Positions 1-5,003 of a stretch of DNA of 5,120 bases are shown in pieces. The stretch is taken from contig CAVAWX010000107.1 in the NCBI GenBank assembly GCA_963592385.1, positions 1 to 5,120 of the forward strand. The letters run 5' to 3'. Made by a program: the position numbers and the translations under genes. How positions within the stretch are numbered: the first letter of the stretch is position 1; each line of letters starts with the position of its first letter. The notes beneath the pieces were generated by a model. It was not told where the DNA came from. It saw nothing but the letters and a program-made list of their open reading frames with translations, and searched no databases. The stretch is from CAVAWX01 sp963592385. Lineage in GTDB: Bacteria > Actinomycetota > Coriobacteriia > Coriobacteriales > QAMH01.

Positions 1-100
1 CACATGCCCACGGAGTACCGGCGCTGACCGATGCCCCAGACACACTTTTTGAAACTTAACCCTCGCATGACGCTGCACGAGAGCCAGCAGATCCACGCAC
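1..100. other. Region beyond the rplA terminator, no gene recognised
   Basis: These 100 bases lie downstream of the rplA terminator as read on the minus strand. I see no start codon with a convincing ribosome binding site and no recognisable protein in either direction. In many bacteria rplJ and rplL (L10 and L7/L12) follow rplA, and rplJ often has a structured L10-binding leader, so this could be the beginning of that leader. I could not match it to the L10-leader fold by eye, so that is only inference from family gene order. No clear -35/-10 pair was found. Confidence 0.35.
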
Positions 101-132
101 GAAAAAGCGCGGGCTGCATATGCAGCCCGCGC
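101..132 (-). terminator. Strong intrinsic terminator after rplA
   Basis: Bases 107-132 form a 26-nt perfect palindrome. Read as RNA from the minus strand it folds into an 11-bp stem (GCGCGGGCTGC with its complement) closed by an ATAT loop, or a fully paired 13+13 dyad in DNA. It is followed at once by TTTTTC (106 to 101). The GC-rich stem directly abutting a T tract is the standard rho-independent design. There is no T tract in the other direction, so it should act on leftward transcription only. It lies 63 bp beyond the rplA stop and should end the unit there, separating rplKA from whatever follows. Confidence 0.93.
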
Positions 133-195
133 CTCATTTCAGGGTTATGTGTACGCACCCGCGCCAAAAGGCACGACGCACGATTCCCGCGCCCT

Positions 196-903
196 TTAGG
201 CCTCGGTGTAGCCCTTCGTCACGTCGGGGTTCACGGGCACGCCCGGGCCCATGGTCGACGACACCGACACGCTCTTCACGTAGCGGCCCTTTGCCGCATT
301 CGGCTTCGCGCGCAGAATCTCGTCGTAGAGGGTGCCGTAGTTCTCGGCCAGCTTGGCCGGCTCGAAGCTCGCCTTGCCGATGATCACGTGGCAGATGCCG
401 AAGCGGTCAGCACGGTACTCCACCTTGCCGCCCTTCAGGTCGGCGACGGCCTTGGCCACGTCCTGCGTCACGGTGCCGAGCTTGGGGTTGGGCATCAAGT
501 TGCGCGGGCCCAAGACCTTGCCCAGGCGCCCGACCTTGCTCATCATGTCCGGCGTGGCCACGGTGGCGTCGAACTCGATCTTGCCGGCCTGCACGTCGGC
601 GACCAGGTCGTCGGAGCCCACGATGTCGGCGCCCGCCGCCTGGGCCTCCTTGGCTTTCTCGCCTTCCGCGAACACCGCCACGCGCACGGTCTTGCCCGTG
701 CCGTTGGGCAGGCTGATGGAGCCGCGCACCTGCTGGTCGGCCTGGCGCGTGTCGATGCCCAGGCGGAAGTGCGCCTCGACGGTCTCGTCGAACTTGGCCT
801 TCGCGTTGTCCTTCACGAACTGGACAGCCTCGAGCGGGGTGTAGAGCTTGTCCGCCTCGACCTTGCCCGCGACCTCGCGGTAGTTCTTTCCGTGCTTTGC
901 CAT
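196..903 (-). CDS. rplA: 50S ribosomal protein L1
   Basis: This 235-residue protein matches the usual bacterial L1 length (about 230-235). It binds 23S rRNA at the mobile L1 stalk, which moves deacylated tRNA out of the E site. In several bacteria L1 also represses its own operon by binding a stalk-like site in the mRNA. The family signature lies at residues 125-146 and includes LGPRNLMPNPKLGTVT (131-146). The C-terminal STMGPG (216-221) fits the conserved RNA-binding end of domain I. The ATG at 903 is supported by a strong Shine-Dalgarno (GAGGAGGT) 7 nt upstream, and the stop is TAA. It is separated from rplK by an unusually long spacer of 196 nt and is followed by the terminator at 101-132. 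No missing residues or frameshift are visible. Confidence 0.99.
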   Translation of the reverse strand: MAKHGKNYREVAGKVEADKLYTPLEAVQFVKDNAKAKFDETVEAHFRLGIDTRQADQQVRGSISLPNGTGKTVRVAVFAEGEKAKEAQAAGADIVGSDDLVADVQAGKIEFDATVATPDMMSKVGRLGKVLGPRNLMPNPKLGTVTQDVAKAVADLKGGKVEYRADRFGICHVIIGKASFEPAKLAENYGTLYDEILRAKPNAAKGRYVKSVSVSSTMGPGVPVNPDVTKGYTEA

Positions 904-1099
904 GCCAAAAACCTCCTCTGTGGTGCAAACGAGCCGCGCTACCCGCGAAACTCTCCCACCCTCATGCGGCCTTTCCTCGTGAAGGGCCGCGGATTACCTC
1001 ATGCGCGCAAGGCGGCGTGCCGCCACACCCCGTGCGCTAAAAACAAGGGGCCGGCGCACCCGCCCGACGGCGGCAGCGCGCCTGCCCGCATGCGCCTCG
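904..1099 (-). other. Structured 196-nt spacer between rplK and rplA
   Basis: No gene is visible here on the minus strand. As RNA the spacer can form several GC-rich hairpins in order: 1060-1073 (5-bp stem CCGCC/GGCGG, 4-nt loop), 1011-1024 (5-bp stem GGCGG/CCGCC, 4-nt loop) and 966-990 (6-bp stem GCGGCC/GGCCGC, then a C-A mismatch and 2 more pairs). GTGCGC and GCGCAC at about 1052-1057 and 1032-1037 could pair as well. An 8-bp direct repeat (GCATGAGG on the minus strand) occurs at 997-1004 and 960-967. None of the hairpins has an adjoining T tract, so none looks like an intrinsic terminator. The rplA ribosome binding site follows at 911-918. I found no convincing -35/-10 pair. Possible roles are an RNase processing region or an L1-responsive leader; neither is shown by the sequence. 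Confidence 0.5.
911..918 (-). promoter_or_regulatory. Ribosome binding site of rplA
   Basis: GAGGAGGT on the minus strand is complementary to the anti-Shine-Dalgarno end of 16S rRNA. It lies 7 nt before the ATG at 903, which fixes that ATG as the rplA start. Confidence 0.9.
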
Positions 1100-1537
1100 C
1101 TAGTCGAGCGCGCCTTCCTCGATGGTCACGCCCATGGAGCGCGCCGTGCCCGCGACGATCTTCATCGCAGCCTGCACGTCGTTGGCGTTCAGGTCGGGGA
1201 GCTTCGTCTCGGCGATCTCCTGCAGCTGCGCCTTGGACAGCTGGCCGACCTTCTCGCTTTGCGGGACGGCCGAGCCGCTCTTCAGCTTCAGCGCCTCCTT
1301 GATCAGCACGGCCGCCGGCGGCGTCTTGGTGATGAAGTCGAAGGTCTTGTCCTCGTAGACCGTGATCTCGACCGGGATGATGGTGTTGCCCTTGTCCTGC
1401 GTCGCCGCGTTGAACGCCTGGCAGAACTGCATGATGTTCACGCCGTGGGCGCCCAGAGCCGGGCCGACCGGGGGAGCCGGGTTTGCCTGGCCCGCGGGAA
1501 TTTGAAGTTTGATGATGCTATCTACTTCTTTTGCCAT
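1100..1537 (-). CDS. rplK: 50S ribosomal protein L11
   Basis: This is a 145-residue protein, a few residues longer than the usual 141-143. L11 sits at the base of the L7/L12 stalk on the GTPase-associated centre of 23S rRNA, contacts EF-G and is needed for RelA activation. The N-terminal domain carries the proline-rich segment around residues 20-29 (prolines 20, 22, 23 and 26), the part that forms the thiostrepton/micrococcin pocket with rRNA. QFCQAFNAAT (37-46) follows. The C-terminal rRNA-binding domain contains KTPPAAVL (71-78) and the family signature TARSMGV (131-137). The ATG at 1537 is preceded by AGGA with a 7-nt gap, and the stop is TAG. The prolines usually altered in thiostrepton resistance are intact. 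It follows nusG after a 135-nt structured gap. Confidence 0.99.
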   Translation of the reverse strand: MAKEVDSIIKLQIPAGQANPAPPVGPALGAHGVNIMQFCQAFNAATQDKGNTIIPVEITVYEDKTFDFITKTPPAAVLIKEALKLKSGSAVPQSEKVGQLSKAQLQEIAETKLPDLNANDVQAAMKIVAGTARSMGVTIEEGALD

Positions 1538-1609
1538 TGCCTTGTCCTTACTCGTTCGCGCCGGACGACCAGCCCCGCGCGGCTTTCACTCTCTATGGAA
1601 AACGCGCCC

Positions 1610-1650
1610 TTCGCGTGAGAAGCCCGCCCTCCACATGGGCGGCACGCGAA
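1610..1650 (-). other. Two-part hairpin in the nusG-rplK spacer
   Basis: The 135-nt spacer between nusG and rplK (1538-1672) can fold into a composite hairpin. The outer arms TTCGCGTG (1643-1650) and CACGCGAA (1610-1617) pair perfectly over 8 bp. An inner 6-bp stem CCGCCC/GGGCGG (1637-1642 with 1624-1629) stacks directly on the outer stem on one side. A 6-nt bulge (1618-1623) lies on the other side, and a 7-nt loop closes it. The sequence that follows on the minus strand is GGGCGCGTTTTCC, with a short T run 8 nt beyond the stem rather than abutting it, so it is at best a poor terminator. It could be an attenuator, a processing site or part of a ribosomal-protein binding leader for rplK-rplA. 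Confidence 0.5.
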
Positions 1651-1672
1651 ACGGTGCGCGAGTTCTTTCAAC

Positions 1673-2215
1673 CTAAATCTTTGCCACCTGCTCGAACGAC
1701 AGCTCGACGGGGGTCTCGCGGCCGAAGATGCTCACGAGCACCTTGACCTTGCCGGACTCGGGGCTGACTTCCGAAATCGTGCCGTCGAAGTCGGCCAGAG
1801 GCCCGGAGACGACGCGCACGACCTGGCCTTCCACCAAATCGGTCGTGGTCTTCTTCGGGGCAGCGGCGCCGTTCGCGCGCACGTTGCGCTTGGTCATCTT
1901 GTCGAATTCCTCGCGCGACAGCGGCTCGGGCTGGCCCTCGGCGCCGACGTAGCCCGTCACGCCGTTGACGTTGTGCACGGCCACCTGCGTGCGGTCGTCG
2001 AGGTCCATGCGCAGCAGCACGTAGCCAGGGTAAATCTTCTTCTCGGTCGTCACGCGGCGCCCGCCATCGCGGATCTCGGTGACTTCCTCGGTCGGAATCA
2101 GCACCTCGAAGATGTTGTTCTCGAAGCCCTGGGTCGCGATCATGCGCTCGATGTTTTGCTTGACCTTGTTCTCGTACCCGGAATAGGTATGGACGACGTA
2201 CCACTTCTTTGACAT
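1673..2215 (-). CDS. nusG: Transcription termination/antitermination factor NusG
   Basis: This 180-residue protein is almost exactly the length of E. coli NusG (181). NusG binds the clamp helices of RNA polymerase to promote processive elongation. Its C-terminal KOW domain contacts Rho or ribosomal protein S10, the latter coupling transcription to translation. The N-terminal NGN domain (about 1-115) starts with KKWYVVHTYSGYENKV (3-18) and includes KKIYPGYVLLRM (59-70). A short Ala/Lys/Thr linker leads to the KOW domain (about 127-180), with VEGQVVRVVSGPLADFDG (128-145) and the hallmark FGRETPVEL (164-172). The ATG at 2215 lies only 16 nt after the secE stop and is preceded by GGGGAG/AGTAGG, so it is surely co-transcribed with secE. 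The stop is TAG. No insertion domain is present. Confidence 0.99.
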   Translation of the reverse strand: MSKKWYVVHTYSGYENKVKQNIERMIATQGFENNIFEVLIPTEEVTEIRDGGRRVTTEKKIYPGYVLLRMDLDDRTQVAVHNVNGVTGYVGAEGQPEPLSREEFDKMTKRNVRANGAAAPKKTTTDLVEGQVVRVVSGPLADFDGTISEVSPESGKVKVLVSIFGRETPVELSFEQVAKI

Positions 2216-2231
2216 GAAAACCTACTCCCCG

Positions 2232-2672
2232 CTACGCCAGGCTGGCGATCCAGTCCAGCGGAATGACGACGATGTTGTCGATGATAGCGATGTAGACGCC
2301 GAAGAATATGAGCGCGGCCACGACGATGAGGCTCGCGTTGGTCAGCTCCTGGCGCGTCGGCCAGGTGACACGGCGCATCTCGGCACGCACTTCGCCGAGG
2401 TAGTTCTTCATGCGGGTGAAGATGCCGACCTTTTTCGGCTTGCCGTTGGCGTCGCGCGCCGGCGTCTGCTTGGAAGCGGACGTGGCGGTCGCCTTCTGCG
2501 TGGGTTTTTTCTTCGCGTAGATGGAAGTCTCGGTGCCGGTCTTGCCGTCCTTCTTGGAGGCTTTCCCGAATTTGGCCTTGGCCGTCTTCGCGCCCTTGGC
2601 GCTCTTCGACGTGTCCTTGCCCTGGGCGTCCTTGGCCTCTTTGGCAGCGTCGTCGTTCTTTTTCAAAGCCAT
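2232..2672 (-). CDS. secE: Preprotein translocase subunit SecE
   Basis: This 146-residue protein is a single-span SecE. SecE clamps the two halves of SecY in the plasma membrane and is essential for the Sec channel. The conserved core is at the C terminus: the amphipathic segment EVRAEMRRVTWPTRQEL (94-110, with the signature WP at 104-105), then one membrane span (about 114-137, SLIVVAALIFFGVYIAI and following). The first 80 residues are a low-complexity Lys/Ala/Thr/Ser-rich extension with no predicted fold, expected to be cytosolic. Many minimal SecE proteins have only about 60-70 residues, so this tail roughly doubles the protein. The start at 2672 has a modest GGAAAG 9 nt upstream, so initiation may be weaker than for its neighbours. 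The stop is TAG. It sits between tRNA-Trp and nusG, the classical position. Confidence 0.96.
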   Translation of the reverse strand: MALKKNDDAAKEAKDAQGKDTSKSAKGAKTAKAKFGKASKKDGKTGTETSIYAKKKPTQKATATSASKQTPARDANGKPKKVGIFTRMKNYLGEVRAEMRRVTWPTRQELTNASLIVVAALIFFGVYIAIIDNIVVIPLDWIASLA

Positions 2673-2706
2673 AGTAGAAAACTTTCCATCCGTCGTGCAT
2701 TTGCAA

Positions 2707-2729
2707 ACGCATGCCGCACGGGCACGCGT
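2707..2729 (-). other. 9-bp hairpin between tRNA-Trp and secE
   Basis: In the 118-nt spacer 3' of tRNA-Trp, ACGCGTGCC (2721-2729) pairs with GGCATGCGT (2707-2715) around a 5-nt loop, with one G-U pair. A second dyad (2696-2711, TGCGTTTG/CAAATGCA) overlaps its downstream arm, so the two cannot form together. The hairpin is followed by TTGCAAATGC rather than a T run, so it does not look like an efficient terminator. It could mark the processing boundary that releases tRNA-Trp from the secE mRNA. Confidence 0.45.
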
Positions 2730-2790
2730 CGTTTTCGTGGTGCAGCGAAAAGCCCAAGCGGCTCCTCGCCTATGTCCCGCGTCGCGCGTC

Positions 2791-2867
2791 TGGCAGGCCA
2801 GGAGGGACTCGAACCCCCAACATCCGGTTTTGGAGACCGGCGCTCTACCAATTGGAGCTACTGGCCT
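2791..2867 (-). tRNA. tRNA-Trp (CCA)
   Basis: A complete 77-nt cloverleaf including an encoded CCA end (2791-2793). The acceptor stem is AGGCCAG/CTGGCCT with discriminator G. The D arm is GCTC/GAGC, the anticodon stem CCGGT/ACCGG with loop CTCCAAA (anticodon CCA, reading UGG), and the T arm has GGGGG TTCGAGT CCCTC with one G-U pair. Its place between rpmG and secE follows the common bacterial arrangement of a tRNA-Trp upstream of secE. It should be cut out of the polycistronic transcript by RNase P and 3' processing. Confidence 0.98.
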
Positions 2868-2904
2868 GTGTGCCGTACGCGAACAGTGCTACAGATTAGC
2901 ACAC
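2868..2904 (-). other. Self-complementary spacer between rpmG and tRNA-Trp
   Basis: The whole 37-nt gap has complementary ends, GTGTGC at 2899-2904 and GCACAC at 2868-2873. Overlapping the 5' half is a perfect inverted repeat GTGCTA-ATCTG-TAGCAC (2886-2902) that starts 2 nt after the rpmG stop codon. The two pairings compete. A hairpin so close to the stop codon and just before the tRNA 5' end would suit a protective 3' end or an RNase cleavage site, though no function is shown. Confidence 0.4.
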
Positions 2905-3057
2905 CTAGCGGGTCTCGCGGTGCAGAGTATGATGCCCGCACCACTTGCAGTATTTCTTCTTCTCCATGCGGTCGGGAGTGTTCTGCTTGTTCTTCTTGGT
3001 CGTGTAGTTGCGGCGCTTGCACTCGGTGCAGGCCAGCGTGACCAGGGTTGCTACCAT
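2905..3057 (-). CDS. rpmG: 50S ribosomal protein L33, zinc-binding form
   Basis: This is a 50-residue protein, the typical length of L33, a small protein near the E site of the 50S subunit. It begins MVATLVTLACTECKRRNY and ends HTLHRETR. Two CxxC pairs, CTEC (10-13) and CKWC (37-40), give the four cysteines of the zinc-ribbon (C+) form. In many bacteria that form has a cysteine-free paralogue used under zinc limitation; none is in this window. The ATG at 3057 has a perfect AGGAGG 5 nt upstream, and the stop is TAG at 2905-2907. The neighbours tuf upstream and tRNA-Trp/secE downstream are the usual context for rpmG in many Gram-positive lineages. Confidence 0.97.
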   Translation of the reverse strand: MVATLVTLACTECKRRNYTTKKNKQNTPDRMEKKKYCKWCGHHTLHRETR

Positions 3058-3080
3058 TTCTTCCTCCTAAAGCGCAAACC

Positions 3081-3115
3081 AGCCCGGCGACCCTCATATG
3101 AAGAGCCGCCGGGCT
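3081..3115 (-). other. Hairpin between tuf and rpmG
   Basis: AGCCCGGCG and CGCCGGGCT (3107-3115 and 3081-3089) form a perfect 9-bp stem with a 17-nt interior that can add CTC/GAG pairs. It begins 36 nt after the tuf stop codon. The RNA that follows is GGTTTGCGCTTT and then the rpmG Shine-Dalgarno, so there is no T tract directly at the stem. It could be a leaky terminator lowering rpmG-secE-nusG output below that of tuf, or a stabilising 3' end for the abundant tuf mRNA. The stem itself is clear; its role is inference. Confidence 0.5.
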
Positions 3116-3151
3116 CGTGTCATGCGTCAAACTCGCAAGCTCGCGCGCGTC

Positions 3152-4357
<1,206 letters not shown>

Positions 4358-4360
4358 GTT

Positions 4361-4368
4361 TCCTCCTA
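4361..4368 (-). promoter_or_regulatory. Ribosome binding site of tuf
   Basis: TAGGAGGA on the minus strand lies immediately before the ATG at 4357 (AGGAGG, then AAAC, then ATG). It decides the start: the in-frame ATG at 4414 would add 19 residues unlike any EF-Tu and has no comparable site. Confidence 0.9.
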
Positions 4369-4418
4369 ATGCCTTTTCGCTTCGTTGCCCCCGCACAAAA
4401 AGGCGGAAGCGCATGACC

Positions 4419-4451
4419 TATATAACTACGTGCAACGCCGCGCATGCGGCG
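4419..4451 (-). promoter_or_regulatory. tRNA-Met to tuf leader: hairpin and possible -10 box
   Basis: Between tRNA-Met and tuf lie 103 nt. A perfect hairpin CGCCGC-ATGC-GCGGCG (4436-4451) begins 9 nt after the tRNA CCA end. It is followed by TTGCACG, not by a T tract. Just beyond it, TATATA (4419-4424) is the only AT-rich patch and would pass as a -10 box. The sequences 16-18 bp upstream of it (within the hairpin) bear no likeness to TTGACA. A separate tuf promoter is therefore possible but weakly supported; co-transcription with tRNA-Met is equally plausible. Confidence 0.3.
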
Positions 4452-4460
4452 GATGGTGCC

Positions 4461-4537
4461 TGGTAGCGGCGACTGGATTCGAACCAGTGACGCCACGGGT
4501 ATGAACCGTGTGCTCTAACCAACTGAGCTACGCCGCC
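4461..4537 (-). tRNA. tRNA-Met (CAT), elongator type
   Basis: A complete 77-nt cloverleaf with encoded CCA (4461-4463) and discriminator A. The acceptor stem is GGCGGCG/CGCCGCT, with a G-U pair at position 1-72. The D arm is GCTC/GAGC, the anticodon stem CACGG/CCGTG with loop TTCATAC (anticodon CAT), and the T arm ACTGG TTCGAAT CCAGT. The initiator hallmarks, an unpaired C1-A72 and three consecutive G-C pairs at the base of the anticodon stem, are absent, so this is not tRNA-fMet. A tRNA-Ile with lysidine-modified CAT cannot be strictly excluded by sequence alone, but the body resembles known elongator tRNA-Met. Confidence 0.95.
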
Positions 4538-4679
4538 ATTCTTGGATGTGCTGAGCACGACATCTGCTGCGTCAGGGCACCTGCGCGCCTCGGTCACGGC
4601 GCGAAGGCCGCTCCCTCGGTGCTCGATGCCCTTCCTTGCATCTGCCGCACTCATCCCATCCAAAAAAACATTACATCAA

Positions 4680-4717
4680 GGCGGCTTTTGCCGCCAAAGC
4701 CGGGACTCGTGTCCCGG
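4680..4717 (-). other. Overlapping alternative hairpins in the tRNA-Thr to tRNA-Met spacer
   Basis: Soon after tRNA-Thr the transcript can form CCGGGAC-ACGA-GTCCCGG (4700-4717, 7 bp) and then GGCGGC-AAAA-GCCGCC (4680-4695, 6 bp). Alternatively CGGCTTT pairs with AAAGCCG (4696-4702 with 4682-4688, 7 bp), which breaks both of the others. A run of seven T (4662-4668) lies 11 nt beyond the second hairpin, too far for a standard intrinsic terminator. The rest of the 190-nt gap (4538-4727) holds a further 6-bp hairpin CGCGCC/GGCGCG (4584-4589 with 4598-4603), with no gene and no clear promoter. It may be a partial terminator, an attenuator or a processing region between the tRNA pair and tRNA-Met/tuf. 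Confidence 0.45.
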
Positions 4718-4727
4718 GTGGTGAAAA

Positions 4728-4802
4728 TGGAGCCTGTGATCGGGATTGAACCGATGGCCTCTTCCTTACCAAGGAAGTGCTCTACCCCTGAGCTACACAG
4801 GC
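4728..4802 (-). tRNA. tRNA-Thr (GGT)
   Basis: A complete 75-nt cloverleaf with encoded CCA (4728-4730) and discriminator T. The acceptor stem is GCCTGTG/CACAGGC, the D arm GCTC-AGGGGTA-GAGC, the anticodon stem CTTCC/GGAAG with loop TTGGTAA (anticodon GGT, reading ACC and ACU), and the T arm ATCGG TTCAATC CCGAT. It follows tRNA-Tyr after only 4 nt, so both must come from one precursor. Confidence 0.98.
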
Positions 4803-4806
4803 ACGA

Positions 4807-4891
4807 TGGTGGGCGCGCATGGATTCGAACCATGGTAGGCAAAGCCAACGGATTTACAGTCCGCCCCGATTAACCGCTACGGCACGCGCCC
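4807..4891 (-). tRNA. tRNA-Tyr (GTA)
   Basis: An 85-nt class II tRNA with encoded CCA (4807-4809) and discriminator A. The acceptor stem is GGGCGCG/CGCGCCC. The D stem is CCG/CGG, the anticodon stem about GCGGA/TCCGT with loop CTGTAAA (anticodon GTA, reading UAC and UAU), and the T arm CATGG TTCGAAT CCATG. The long variable arm (GGC-TTT-GCC) is expected for bacterial tRNA-Tyr. It is the first gene downstream of the promoter at 4975-5003. A Tyr-Thr pair ahead of tuf parallels the tRNA cluster before E. coli tufB. Confidence 0.97.
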
Positions 4892-4970
4892 ATCGTGTGA
4901 TGAAACTCGCTATGTGCGCTTTTCAAGTTGCACGCTGCGCAAAGGGACACACGCCCGCTGCACAGCGGTC
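4892..4970 (-). other. Transcribed leader of the tRNA-Tyr/Thr unit
   Basis: About 78 nt separate the predicted transcription start (near 4969-4970) from tRNA-Tyr. Two small hairpins are possible: CCGCT-GTGC-AGCGG (4955-4968), right at the 5' end of the RNA, and TTGCGC-AGC-GTGCAA (4928-4942, one G-U pair). There is no open reading frame of note. RNase P would remove this leader to make the tRNA 5' end. Confidence 0.5.
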
Positions 4971-4974
4971 AAAG

Positions 4975-5003
4975 ATAGTACCTCGTGAAAGGGAGGCTGT
5001 CAA
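4975..5003 (-). promoter_or_regulatory. Strong housekeeping promoter of the tRNA-Tyr unit
   Basis: On the minus strand a perfect -35 box TTGACA (4998-5003) is followed by exactly 17 bp and a good -10 box TACTAT (4975-4980). Transcription should start at G4970 or A4969, about 78 nt before tRNA-Tyr. This is the only convincing promoter in the window. It is placed to drive the tRNA pair and, by read-through, possibly tRNA-Met, tuf and the rest. The bases between the start point and the -10 box (CTTT) are not the GC-rich discriminator typical of stringently controlled stable-RNA promoters in E. coli. Confidence 0.9.

Noticed and set aside
31..1302. A long plus-strand open frame spanning rplA, the spacer and part of rplK
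   Set aside because: It crosses two real genes and a terminator in antisense. It reads as Arg/His/Leu-rich low complexity with no recognisable domain, so it is a by-product of high GC content.
2670..2681. TACTAT overlapping the secE start as a -10 promoter box
   Set aside because: It abuts the start codon and nothing like TTGACA lies 16-18 bp upstream; it would imply a leaderless or truncated mRNA.
3120..3145. TTGACG between tuf and rpmG as a -35 box
   Set aside because: No -10-like hexamer occurs at 16-18 bp; the nearest AT-rich patch (CATATG) is 24 bp away, within the hairpin.
4358..4414. A longer tuf beginning at the in-frame ATG at 4414
   Set aside because: The extra 19 residues are unlike any EF-Tu. 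The ATG at 4357 has an AGGAGG immediately upstream and gives the canonical N terminus.
4461..4537. Initiator tRNA-fMet
   Set aside because: The first base pair is G-U rather than an unpaired C-A, and the anticodon stem lacks the three consecutive G-C pairs of initiators.
4418..4663. An 81-codon minus-strand open frame over tRNA-Met and its upstream spacer
   Set aside because: It reads straight through a complete tRNA gene, which explains its apparently conserved peptide; such frames are common tRNA artefacts.
4651..4848. A 65-codon minus-strand open frame over tRNA-Tyr and tRNA-Thr
   Set aside because: The frame is a translation of tRNA sequence, and the motifs it shows are those of spurious proteins predicted over tRNAs.
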